Below are positions 1-9,611 of a stretch of 20,633 bases of DNA, in pieces; the first letter of the stretch is position 1; each line of letters starts with the position of its first letter. Below the pieces are notes generated by a model. It saw only the letters and a program-made list of their open reading frames with translations. It did not search any database and was not told the origin of the DNA. A program made the translations under genes and the position numbers. The stretch covers positions 259,610 through 280,242 of the forward strand of contig NW_003116454.1 of NCBI RefSeq assembly GCF_000003605.2, in the 5' to 3' direction. Source of the stretch: Saccoglossus kowalevskii (taxonomy: Eukaryota; Hemichordata; Enteropneusta; Harrimaniidae).

Positions 1-64
1 CCAGTATAATGTAAGTAATGAACTATGTTAAAGCAGCTCATTCAACTTGAAAATTCAAGTAAAC

Positions 65-96
65 AGACGTATAAAGTATACGCGCTGTATACGTCT
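65..96. repeat. Perfect 9-bp inverted repeat
   Basis: AGACGTATA at 65-73 pairs exactly with TATACGTCT at 88-96 around a 14-nt spacer that itself contains GTATACGCGC. The repeat could form a small cruciform. No gene is next to it apart from the LINE relic that begins at 210. A chance origin or the end of an old element are both possible. Confidence 0.6.
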
Positions 97-209
97 AGAC
101 CCTTGCCAAACAGGACGACATCAGTGCCGATTTGACCTGCCCCCCAAAATACTAAAAAAGTGTGTTATATTGTAACTTCAATTTCCGATTGATTCAGCTT
201 AATTATTAA

Positions 210-350
210 TTCAAGACTGATATATTCACGTCTTTGTGGAATTCAAGTTACGTAATAGTTCTATTCAAGTCACGTGATCCCAATGAAATGAATAATTATC
301 CCGGAATAACATTGTTTAGTTGTCTCTCAAAACATGTATTAAATGCTAAT
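210..350 (+). pseudogene. Decayed LINE reverse-transcriptase fragment (N-terminal RT motifs)
   Basis: This frame reads as the opening part of a non-LTR retrotransposon reverse transcriptase. It contains LWNSSYVIVLFKSRDPNEMN at about 231-290, followed at once by NYPGITLFSCLSK (about 294-332). The family pattern is W-N-x-S, then F-K-S-G-D-P, then N-N-Y-R-G-I-T-L-L-S-C-x-x-K, the first RT block upstream of the catalytic aspartates. The frame is closed upstream by TAA at 207-209. Downstream of about 350 it continues open but turns into lysine-rich, unrelated sequence. No YADD catalytic box, endonuclease domain or 3' tail is visible nearby, so this is a short dead remnant of about 47 codons. The motif is clear but the clade cannot be assigned from so little. 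Confidence 0.8.
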
Positions 351-1788
351 TACTTCAAACCAGTCAATAGGAAAAAAAGTAAAACAAAAATGAAAACAAA
401 TGCTCGAAACGTCTTAGTCAAAATATATTGTTTACAAACGTCCGCAGCGTCTTAAATTGTGCCTGTAATTACTAAATAAGTACATTCTCTAACTCGACAG
501 AAAGAACTGGAAATTGACATATTGCCTATTTTGAAAAATTCCGAATGCAACCATTGGTGGAAAGTTCGACCTCATTGTGGATTTTATAATACTTACATCA
601 ATGGGGTATGCAAGGTTGTAACCTCATCTTTACTTTATACTCAAACATTTTTTCTAAATCGATGCCATAAATTCTGATAATGCTTGTCGATACCTTCTTT
701 CATTTGCTTTATTACCAATGTACACATATAATAGATTTTTTTTTGGTATGGGATGATTCTGATATTTTTCCTTTTTCATGTCAGTACCAATGTTTACAGA
801 TATGCGCTGTGCGACGACCACCGCCCTTTAAAGTAGTTGTCTATTAATAAAAACTCATCGCCAGATTTCCTTTAATTTTTTTTTATTATTTACTGTATGT
901 TACCGATCACAAAATCCAGGGAAAAAGGTATGGTCACCGAACTACTTTTCTCACAAACTTGGAAAATGAGTCAAACATACAATTGATGAGCCATTTGCCA
1001 TTGGGTCCTATGGTTAAAAGGTTACGTTATATCTCAACATCTCATGTAGTTATAATATGGGTACTTATGTTTGTCCCGAAATTATTGGGAAATTCTAACG
1101 AATACTATTTATGTTTTTATGAAATACTGCTTTAATACGAATTTATATGTTGAATAGTTCCAAAAAAAGGTCAAACTTTTCAGACACAGTTTATTATTTT
1201 AAGAATGGCATACTGCGGGTGTTATAAGTGCAGAAGTATCGTTTTTAAACATGTGACATCACTCTTAAATATGCGTAACATCAACATGATAATAGAACAA
1301 TCTCCACGGAATCTTAAACAAATTACCTCAGGGCACGTATTCTCAAGAGTTCATCCTGCAAGGATATATCACCCTCTGGCGACGAAGCTGAAAATGTTTA
1401 ATAGATGACATCCGGGAAGTGACATCGTCTGATCAGACAGGTTCGTCGTAACTGCTCTAATCACTAATCGTTTTACAAGCGATAGTAATTAATATAACCG
1501 TAAACGTCAGTGTATTTTTTTTAAATCGATAAATGTATGATTAAAAGCAGGGTAGTACATCAACTGCTTAATCACCGAAAAGACAGAAGGAAACAAATGG
1601 ATACCCATCCTTCAAAAAAAAGGTTTTACATTTTATAACAGAAGGGAATATATCTGGTATTTATTCATGTACAAATATTTGAAAAAAATCCCTAAACGCC
1701 GGACTCCACATAAATTCGAATCGGAATATGACCAGCAATTACCAAAATAGTGATATGACTAATCAACATTGCCATAACCTTTTTACTG
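351..1788. other. AT-rich non-coding stretch, no gene recognised
   Basis: The sequence is AT-rich with frequent stops in all frames. The only open frame of note (1205-1408, 67 codons) has no recognisable motif and looks like chance. Homopolymer T runs occur near 738-745 and 880-890. I see no RNA gene or mobile-element end. Confidence 0.6.
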
Positions 1789-2072
1789 TACAATGTTATC
1801 TTTCTGTTATTTGGACAATTCTGCGATAATATTATCTCTCTTGCTATTGGGACCATTCAAGGATAATATTATCTCCCATATTCTTGTGACAACTCATGAA
1901 TAATATTATTTTTTTCTGTTCCTGTGACAGCTGAGGGAGAATATTATCTCCCTTGTTATCGGGACCTTTTACGGATAACATTATCTTTTATTTTCTATGA
2001 ACAATTCGGGAATAATATTATCGCCCCTGTTCTGGGGACAACTCGGGATAATATTTACCCCTTTCTTGGATG
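1789..2072. repeat. 37-bp minisatellite, eight degenerate units with a palindromic core
   Basis: Units start close to 1789, 1825, 1862, 1899, 1937, 1974, 2011 and 2047, a spacing of 36-38 bp. Most units begin with GATAATATTATC, a perfect 12-bp palindrome, or a one- or two-base variant of it. This is followed by a CTCCCTTGTTCTTGGGAC-like segment and then by AACTC plus a few bases. The fifth unit contains GGGAGAATATTATCTCCC, so the dyad can extend to about 18 bp. The copies differ from one another by several substitutions, which marks an old array. The first unit and the last, truncated unit are the most diverged. No ORF spans the array. It could be a free minisatellite or the internal array of an unrecognised transposable element. 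Confidence 0.85.
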
Positions 2073-4565
2073 TTTTTTTTTCAATTGAATCTAACAATAT
2101 ATAATTTTTGCTCTAAAAAGATTTGTTGTGTCAGGCTTCATATACAGATAATTATTTGTCATTCGATGTGTTAAGTGTAAATAAATATATTAAATTGTAC
2201 TATCTTGTGAGCTGTACAGCGTATCGCATTCGATAGAACATCAATTACCTGCCTGCATTAACAATTCGTTGAGATCATGAATTACCTTTAAAAATATATA
2301 TAACATAATATTTGCAATAATGTGGTGAAGTGGTTGAACTAGAACTCAGCACAACTTTTATATGGATACTGGTATTGGGATATTAAAGCGACAGATGTCT
2401 AGAGCAAATCCGTTGTTTTTATCACAAGTGTAAAAAAATCAAAATCAAGTGTATCAATTATAACATTTTTAATAACATTTTCTTGATTTCAGAAACGATT
2501 GTTTGTTTAAGTTGGCCGGAGGAGGCGACGACAATTAGGCCGTATGTGGGTACCTTGTTTTTTTTTTTTTATATATTACCATTAATAGTTATCATTGTAT
2601 GTAGCATACGTATACATGTTACCCAGTAGGAAAGCAAAGCTGCTTAAAAAGGGACAATATTTACACTGTATGTTAAACATATTTTAGGAACTCTCCTATA
2701 ATAAACTTGAATGTTTAAATTGTGAATATGTAAATTTATTTTGTGTGCGTGCATGATTTGTGAGAATCAGTTTTCGATTTTGCCTGAAACACTCGGAATA
2801 TAAATAAATAATGTTTTAATTGCCAACAACATCCATATTCCTTATTGTAGTTTTTTTAGAACAAATATTCATCAAAAATGAAAAAAAAAGATATATCATC
2901 ACGAAAAGAAGAATAACCACTCAAGGCACACAAGGTAATGGAATATGCTTTACAATTTTGACGAAGAACTCTCAGTTAAACCACAACAAAAAACATGCAA
3001 TTATTGTGAGCCGACCAGCCTTCAAATATAGAATTATCCATACATTCCACATCTCTGACGTATTCATCATTCCAGAATAATCTGCGACATAGAATGTAAT
3101 TCAAACTGAGCTTAGGACATGTATTCCGTCGGATTTACCTTAATATGATTAATCTAACCGTGTGAACCGACCTTCAGTAACCGTACGATCAGTAACCGAG
3201 TTATAAACTAAATGAGAGCGACAACTTTTAGAATATACACCAATCTGGCCTTTGTCTGTGTACCAGACTAGGAATACTACTTAGATTCAGTTTCTACGCA
3301 CGAATACGTATTATGTTTGCAATTCGAAGTAACCCATTGAATATAATACCACTATTTATTGCACATACGTCGTACGTCAGAACGTATACACAGCATTATT
3401 ACTCAATGAAAACATATGTGTTCCAATCAAGAGGGCTTTTACTTTTACATCGTGACAAACAGGAATGTGTTAAAGAGGTGGTTTAACCAAACATGACCTC
3501 TCGTGTTTTTTTATCTAAACAATGAAGACCATCCGCCAGAATATATTTTTCATTATGTGTGATGCTATTAGTGTGTTAGTTTTCATCGAGTTGTTTTAGA
3601 TAGGATTGCCTCATACTTCATCCTTGTTGCAACTACTCGGTACTGGTGTACCCATTGATGGATTTATACAATTATTTTGAGATCAAGTTCACTCATTGGG
3701 CTAATAGTCCTTTCCTGTCTCTTTACATATTGTATTATTATTGCATTTGATGTTTTTCAGACAATTTAAGGTAGTCTTATAATTCATGAGAAAGTTGGCA
3801 TAAATCGTGTGAAAATATTCATCTTTTTTTTATTTACAAGAACGTCATTGTGGTTCTATGATATTAGTAAACAAATTAGCAAACTATTATTTATAGACGT
3901 TATGTACAGAACAGTGTGATAAAGCAATATAGCATTTTTGATTCATTTTGTGAACCAGATATATAATTTTTTCACTAAATGTCTCCAGCCAACAGTTTGA
4001 GTTATGGCATAATATCTCCACCATAGTAGGTAACCAATGGCAACACAGTTCTGACGCTGACAAAAAATAACCGCCCGTGATACACTAAAATATGAGCAAA
4101 AATATATATGAGAAAATAGGCTGGTTTTAAGGTGTATATCCTCTTATTGCCCGGGAGAAAAATATATTGCAAACTGAATAAATTGTGGATATGTTCATTC
4201 TTGACGAATTACGAAGAATATTGTGTAAGCCTTCGTTCTGTTAATAGCAAAAAGTAATAGACATGTATTATTCGTCATGTTTTCATGTCAGAAAAGGCTG
4301 GCGTCAAACCAGACACTATCATTTAGTCTCGAGAGGAGTGCTTTATATGTATAAGTAGGTCATATGAGTATGTTGTAAAACAAAAACGATTCCATATCGC
4401 TGATTTTAAAAATGTGAACGCTGACTTTTTTAACGAAACTCTGATTGAGGTATCACACTACAATGGTGGATAGCACGGGAGATCAGATCGGCTGGAAATT
4501 GGTCGGCGCGAATTCATCTGTGATAGCGCGAACATGAAAGTTTTCGCGGAAACGGATCATTGTTT
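2073..4565. other. AT-rich non-coding stretch
   Basis: No coding region with recognisable motifs is present. A T13 run lies at 2558-2570, just after a weak exon-like segment at 2493-2549 that is described in the findings. The 86-codon frame at 2820-3080 is lysine- and isoleucine-rich and resembles no family I know. No RNA gene or mobile-element terminus is evident. Confidence 0.55.
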
Positions 4566-4591
4566 AACAGTTCGCAGTCATGTGAACTGTT
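4566..4591. repeat. 8-bp inverted repeat AACAGTTC / GAACTGTT
   Basis: AACAGTTC at 4566-4573 pairs exactly with GAACTGTT at 4584-4591 across 10 nt. Flanking T and A runs add further partial pairing. It sits in a locally GC-richer patch (about 4470-4600) with several CG dinucleotides. The half-site spacing does not match a steroid-receptor element, which uses a 3-nt spacer, so no function is assigned. Confidence 0.45.
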
Positions 4592-6440
4592 TAAAAATGA
4601 CCCATTTTAGGAAATAAAGGCGCATAAATATTCATTGATCAGCCTTGGGGCATTTGGTGGCCAACGAAGAGGAGTTATCAGTCAGCGAAGCGACGAAAAA
4701 GAATATTAAATAAATATCAAGCTATTAAATAGTTGGTCATCTCGATGCGTGCGAGATGTATCCTTGTTGAATATATATATGTATATATATACGTATTTTG
4801 TGTATAGGATTCAGTGTCCCCATTTTAGTCTCAATCTATATTTATTACCAAATAGACACCGAGATAATTAATTTGAATTGTTGAAGTCGAATTGTAAAAA
4901 GCAAAAACCGATACAAAGCCAATTCACTTAGTTTTCACACAAAAAACAAAACAAAACATTGAAGACAAAGTATCTAATATAAAACGAAACAATATATTGT
5001 ACTCTCATTTTGTCTTTACATTAATTACTTATGGTATCCCCAAGGATTACGTAGAATGCGACATCGTAAACCAACGATTCGTGAGTTGTAAAACACATTG
5101 CAAGCCAGACGTCCTTTACTTCACCGTTTTAAATCAAGTTCGGTTCCTCTTAACCAAAACAAAAAATACCCCAATTTCTCCATAGTATTTAGTTGATTTT
5201 CCTGAATATAAATTACCCCTGGATATTTGGGGCCAATTCCTTATACATAGGCATGTAAAGGAAATTACGGGCACAACTAAATGTGAATTTGGGAAATCAA
5301 CTGATTGTTTTTTTTCGATGTATTTGTCTCCGTCTTTCCCGTGTCTAGCAAATCTCTGCTGTCTATATTTACAAGAGAATTATTACGCCCCTCGAATTTT
5401 CAGAAGATCGAGTTGCCCCCATGACCCATGCAAGTTATGACCTTGAAGCGAGCTATGGGTTCCAACAAATATGGCATAGCGACAATAAAACTAATGGAAT
5501 GTTACGTAGTTACGTTTGTTCGGATTGCAAACGCAAAAAAGTATACCACTTACTTAAATTCGAATGTATAGGCGACAATTTAAATCTCCCATTGGAGTTT
5601 TGATGTGAATCTAGTGAAGACCATATTATGAAAATCTCATGACAATTCCGGGATAATTCATACGAGACTGAAATAGTGTTTATCGATCTCAAATCTGACA
5701 GTCGTCATGACGCCATATTGTTTACGGATGCAAGCGTCATCTGCAGATATATTATTCCATTATTATCTTCGAATAGTGGACTTGCAGAGCACAGAAAGGA
5801 AGAGAGACGGAGCGCATTTACACGAAGGCTCATCTGGGGAATATGACTCACAATCTATCCACCGGCAAATAATCTGCAAACAAAGAGAAGAAGCAATGAA
5901 TGTCTACTACCTTAGCTAAAACGGCTACTCAGCGTGAACATTACAACTTGGTAACCACCGCAACTCAGTGAAAGTCAATTCTATAGTTGTAAGCTTATAA
6001 TATAATTAAGGAAAATATTTAAAAATCTGAAAAATTTAGTACTGTCAACAAATTCTTGATTTCTTTGTTAAACCTATTTATAATTTTTTTTTCTTTCAAA
6101 CTGAAACGAGGGATTCTGTATATTGGCCGATGAAATAACATTGGTAATTTTTCTAATGACATCATTGCGCACTACGCAATTTATTTAGTTGGTTCGATTC
6201 AACCGCCGTTGAAATTTATGAATATTTATAAAAATGGGTTTGTTGTGCTGACAGTAATTGGTTGTAATGAACCCCACAACGTGATACAATGTCGCCCATG
6301 ACACCTATCATGCCAATCAGAGAACAACTCACTTGATTATCAGGTTAAACACCAATTTTTAGTCAGTACCAATTCTGTTGGAACGCTGGGAAGGCATCCA
6401 GTTGGAATATGATTTGTATATAATATTCCAAATAACACGT
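4592..6440. other. Non-coding stretch with AT microsatellite
   Basis: An alternating AT tract that is partly palindromic lies at about 4771-4795. An A- and C-rich low-complexity run lies near 4938-4958. The short open frames at 5421-5603 and 5707-5919 start with ATG but have no recognisable domain and no clear splice context. I treat them as chance. A GGTTCGATTCAACC segment near 6190 resembles a tRNA T-arm but has no matching tRNA body. Confidence 0.5.
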
Positions 6441-6458
6441 TCAACCGTCGACGGTTGA
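6441..6458. promoter_or_regulatory. 18-bp perfect palindrome TCAACCGTCGACGGTTGA
   Basis: The 18 bases equal their own reverse complement. Each half contains AACCG, which fits the minimal AACNG core recognised by Myb-type DNA-binding proteins. That link is inference only. The palindrome is immediately followed by four ATG triplets in tandem (from 6458), a short open frame and a strong splice-donor-like GAA|GTAAGTA at 6493/6494. This layout would suit a promoter or first exon but could also be coincidence. Confidence 0.4.
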
Positions 6459-6499
6459 TGATGATGATGCTTCGGGCAAAATCAAAGGAGGAAGTAAGT

Positions 6500-7375
6500 A
6501 TTATTAAAATAGAATATTATCCTGCATTCAACATGGTTAATATAGTAGCCGTATATTCACTAGCGAATAAAAGGCTAGAAGTTTCACACTCAAGGCATGG
6601 ATAGCATTTGATAATTGACGAGGAAGTATCCACTCGGCGACTCTTCTACTAGTCTTTGCTTCAAGGCGGCAACATTTCATGATGTGTTGTGGTCGACACT
6701 AATTAGTAATAAACACCGCGTTTCTGTGAGCACGGACAAGGGACTTGTTGTTTGTCGTCACATCGTAGAACTACTTCAAATAAATCGCTGCCAGGTTCAG
6801 TGTCGTTCATTGTAATAGTGAGTTCCTGTCAATTAATTATGAGTCGTAAATGTCAAATAGATCATCGCGAAGAGGCGAAGATAGATATGTTGTTCCAGCA
6901 TGTATTTATTTATTTATGGCGCGTGGTTGGAGCACAGGCTTTGAGAGCGTTAACTAACATCAAGGACACCGTAAACCGCGCTTGAAGTTCCGCGTTCCAG
7001 ATGAACTCAAAGCACCATTAAAATAATTCATTCGATTGAGGGCGTAAGACACTTTTGTTCTTTCTTTAAAACATTGTAAAAGGATGGAATCCCAAGTAAC
7101 CATTTTTCAATGTATGATTCGATTCATTATATATTGATGGGAATACGACTGTTAGTGTGCTATAATCAGAAACTTGCCAGGTATTTACAAATACCACACG
7201 CCATTCACGAGAAGACACGTGTGGAAGTTTCTTTTATTTTCCTGGCATACGATTTTGAAGGCTATGGTATTTGTTTGTTTGTGTTTTTGATTGATTACAG
7301 GTATGTCATTGTATTGATTATTCAAACTCTTATGGACGAATAATCATTATTTTTGTAGTAGGGATTTCCTTTCAG
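6500..7375. other. Non-coding stretch with a small hairpin
   Basis: The frames at 6615-6815, 6752-6985 and 7110-7343 have no recognisable motif. A perfect short hairpin GGTATTT-AC-AAATACC lies at about 7179-7194. The last 25 bases form a pyrimidine-rich splice acceptor-like tract ending in AG at 7374-7375, just before a candidate exon. Confidence 0.45.
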
Positions 7376-7462
7376 ACAAGAGCTAGTGTGTTGGAGTTTG
7401 GGAAAGCTCTGAAACTGGTTGCCATGGAAACAGGAATTTCGGGAAGAACAGACTGGGTCACT
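7376..7462 (+). CDS. Candidate internal exon, 29 codons, unknown protein
   Basis: This 87-nt segment lies between an acceptor-like GGATTTCCTTTCAG and a consensus-like donor ACT|GTAAGAA. It is open in exactly one frame for its whole length. The frame encodes 29 residues containing VLEFGKALKLVAMETGISG, with a normal mixed composition. The other two frames hit stops quickly. Length divisible by three, good splice sites and raised GC against the AT-rich surroundings are what a constitutive coding exon would show. No family is recognised and no partner exons are established on the same strand. An exon-like accident or a relic remains possible. Confidence 0.28.
7418..7431. promoter_or_regulatory. 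RFX X-box-like motif GTTGCCATGGAAAC
   Basis: The 14-mer is an imperfect palindrome. Both strands fit the RFX-family X-box form GTHNYYATRRNAAC, and the reverse strand reads GTTTCCATGGCAAC. RFX factors drive ciliary and other genes in animals. The motif lies inside the candidate exon and about 50-60 bp upstream of a CATGGCGGAGG start-like context at 7481-7491, so either a promoter role or a coding coincidence is possible. Confidence 0.4.
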
Positions 7463-7481
7463 GTAAGAATATTTTGCAGTC

Positions 7482-7559
7482 ATGGCGGAGGTTTGTGCGC
7501 TTGGAGTGCCTTGTAGTTTAGAATTACATCAAGGGAGGATAGCCAATCCCCCTTTTTAA
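7482..7559 (+). other. Short ORF with ATGGCGG start context, 25 codons
   Basis: ATG at 7482 sits in CAGTCATGGCGGAGG, a favourable animal initiation context with G at +4. It opens a 25-codon frame (MAEVCALGVPCSLELHQG, then about seven residues) closed by TAA at 7557. It could be the start of a first exon joined through an unrecognised donor, or a chance ORF. The peptide matches nothing I know. It is listed because it lies just downstream of the X-box-like site. Confidence 0.15.
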
Positions 7560-7562
7560 TAC

Positions 7563-8224
7563 GTGTATCTAGGTCTGAATTACCTTCATTCATTCTTAAA
7601 AGCTAGACGTAGCACTTTTTCCGCTTCTGTTAACCACACAGAAATACGACTTAGTGGGTATGCGCATAAAAAAAAGTCTGCTTTGCAAGTTCTTACCTCA
7701 TCTGAGTCACTCAGAATTTGCACGTTTGTCAATCACACAATCATAGGTACTCAACTTAATGGTTATATTTCCTCGACCCGTCGTTCATTTTCTGATACGC
7801 CTAAATCTCACTTGCAGCGCATATGTGTATCTGATATGTCTGAATGACGAATGAATTCGATATCATAAAATAATAACATCCACATGTATGTGAAACCTAC
7901 AAACTCAGCAATATACAGCGTCTGTATAATATATGTTGATGCCAGTGCACTTTCTTGGCAACTGATGGAAACTTGAAGGGTAATATATTACTAAGCAATC
8001 GAGACTTTGAAAAAAAGCTGACGGCATACTACTTTATTTTGATTTGACGAGGGCGCTAACAAAACATACAGTTGTCACGGTCAAGTGCTAATGTGTACTG
8101 ACTGTCGACGGTATACAATCGCGCGCCCGGTCGTATTCCTACAATTATTATATGATTTATATGACATTATTACATAACTTGTCAATACCTCCCAACTAGA
8201 AACATGCGTTGTTGTTCTTCGCAG
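7563..8224. other. Stretch with one 94-codon serine-rich frame, no recognised gene
   Basis: A plus-strand frame stays open from about 7560 to 7847. It has no ATG near its start and encodes a serine- and histidine-rich sequence with no identifiable domain. Its length is notable for AT-rich DNA but still compatible with chance. Nothing else is seen up to the splice-acceptor-like TTGTTGTTCTTCGCAG that ends at 8224. Confidence 0.35.
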
Positions 8225-8286
8225 GCACCCGAATGGCGTACTGCATGCGTTGGTACATTTGTCAACTCTGCAGTCATAGCTCGAAG
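8225..8286 (+). other. Weak exon-like segment, unknown product
   Basis: The segment follows an acceptor-like TGTTGTTCTTCGCAG and can end at a donor-like AAG|GTGTGA. It is GC-richer than its neighbours and open in one frame (APEWRTACVGTFVNSAVIAR). The frame also stays open past the donor to a stop at 8399-8401. No family is recognised and the evidence is splice-like signals only. Confidence 0.13.
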
Positions 8287-8289
8287 GTG

Positions 8290-9037
8290 TGAATGGGGTG
8301 ACAGGCCGACGTCGGGTGTTTTTGCACAAAAAGTTTCCATTCCTTATAATTATCACACATTTTCGAACGTTTTGTTCATCTGCATCTTCTGTGATATATG
8401 ATAGTTAACATGGATACGCACTTCATTACAAGCAGCGCCCCATTAAATACTGCCACGGGCAGCCACTCGTCACATTGTGCCTACATCCGTCGTGAACTAG
8501 CGTAGGCCGAGAGAGATCATCGCTTTTACCTAATTGGTATCTTGGTCCTAGAAACAAACTCGAAGACAATTATACACTGTATTTTGAAATACAAGTCACC
8601 AGCATTCAGTACTGACAAGTGAGGGAAATCTCCCTATTGCAAGGATTACCCTGATACCTTCGTGAGATATTTACTACAAGGCGGATTTATCATCATCATG
8701 TATTATTCATCGCTAAGCTACACGTGTTCCTGTTTACTTACGCCTTTAGCGTTTATTCATCCATAATACCTAAGACTGGATTAAGGGCCTTGGTTTTTTT
8801 TAGCAAAAAAATGAAATCGAAAACCAACTTCAACATACAAAACTTATGAAAATGGTTGTTGATTGGCATAGCAATTCCGGTCAGGTTTCTATAAGTAGAC
8901 GTCGCTAATGCATAACATAATAATATAAGTATCGATCGCTTATTTCGATCTTTTCATATACATCATATATATGGCAGGTAGATATATTTCAATTGTGTTC
9001 AGACAACGACCAAACCTGAATAGAGCAATCAGTTACA
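8290..9037. other. Non-coding stretch
   Basis: No open frame with a recognisable product, no RNA gene and no repeat of note is seen. The frame at 8971-9225 that begins in this stretch is not supported by any motif. Confidence 0.5.
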
Positions 9038-9045
9038 TGACGTCA
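9038..9045. promoter_or_regulatory. Full CRE site TGACGTCA (first of two)
   Basis: This exact 8-bp palindrome is the canonical CREB/ATF site. A second copy lies at 9356-9363. No promoter can be placed beside either copy. The nearest gene-derived unit is the Mic19 retrocopy, whose 3' end faces this side. Confidence 0.4.
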
Positions 9046-9355
9046 TACACCATAAATGATGTCTATATTAGGACTAAACATAACGTGACATTTTTATTAC
9101 TTTTTTTGTCGTACCTATCAAACTTATTGTGCAAGTGTATGTTTCATTTTTCTAACCATCGGGATTGCAACCTCGTTAAAACCGGTTTTGAAATGACAGA
9201 CTTGAGCGCGTCACTGAGTAGGTAGCTACAACACAATTGCACTGGATTCAACTCACACTGTGTGCAGATACGCGCACACGAAAACTAGAACATGGAAGAC
9301 AGTCAAGTAAAACACCGTCCTGTAATTAGTGCCCTCTAGCGATGACGGGTTTCTG

Positions 9356-9363
9356 TGACGTCA
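9356..9363. promoter_or_regulatory. Full CRE site TGACGTCA (second of two)
   Basis: An exact copy of the canonical CREB/ATF palindrome, 318 bp from the first. It lies in a short GC-richer patch (about 9310-9400). Function is untested. Two exact copies this close are uncommon by chance in AT-rich DNA. Confidence 0.4.
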
Positions 9364-9502
9364 TAGACCGCCATTCACAGCGCCGTGATTATTTGGATTT
9401 GTGGTTGTCCATTAATACCAACTTCACTCTGTTACAAATATTTACTTAATGACTAACTACTACTCAACCAAACACAATGCCGTAGAAACCGTACCGACCA
9501 TA

Positions 9503-9549
9503 CCGGCTATGGCCGGACCACTTCTGCACGTCCCCCCTAGCAGACGTGG
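9503..9549. repeat. Two adjacent GC-rich hairpins
   Basis: The first is CCGGC-TATG-GCCGG at 9503-9516. The second pairs CCACTTCTGC (9518-9527) with GCAGACGTGG (9540-9549), matching at nine of ten positions around a 12-nt loop that contains a C6 run. The patch is far GC-richer than its surroundings and ends 18 bp before the target-site duplication of the Mic19 retrocopy. Confidence 0.5.
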
Positions 9550-9567
9550 TTCTTCGGCGATTTATTG

Positions 9568-9580
9568 AAAATGTGTATTT
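9568..9580. repeat. Target-site duplication, 3' copy of the retrocopy (AAAATGTGTATTT)
   Basis: These thirteen bases are identical to 10395-10407. On the minus strand the sequence (AAATACACATTTT) directly follows the A-run that ends the retrocopy, as expected after LINE-mediated target-primed insertion. Confidence 0.85.
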
Positions 9581-9605
9581 TTTTAGGTGTCCCATTAACT
9601 TTCAC

Positions 9606-9611
9606 TTTAAT
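9606..9611 (-). terminator. Polyadenylation signal ATTAAA of the retrocopied mRNA
   Basis: ATTAAA on the minus strand is the commonest natural variant of AATAAA. It lies about 21 nt before the terminal A-run, the expected spacing for cleavage. An AATAAA also occurs farther upstream at 9655-9650, about 65 nt from the tail, and is less likely to have been the signal used. Confidence 0.65.

Noticed and set aside
1825-2060. TAATATTA cores as a rolling-circle origin nonamer of CRESS-DNA replicons
   Set aside because: The exact TAATATTAC is not present in the array, no flanking GC stem is found, and there is no Rep-like reading frame.
1789-2072. The regularly spaced repeats as a CRISPR array
   Set aside because: The units are contiguous, spacer and repeat drift together with many mismatches, there are no unique spacers, and the context is eukaryotic.
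4771-4795. AT palindrome as a functional hairpin
   Set aside because: It is a simple alternating AT microsatellite, which is always self-complementary.
6188-6205. GGTTCGATTCAACC as a tRNA T-arm
   Set aside because: No matching A box, anticodon stem or acceptor stem could be placed within the required distance upstream.
8081-8356. Minus-strand 91-codon frame
   Set aside because: No recognisable domain. It overlaps the opposite-strand open frame in the same GC-richer patch, so both may simply reflect local composition.
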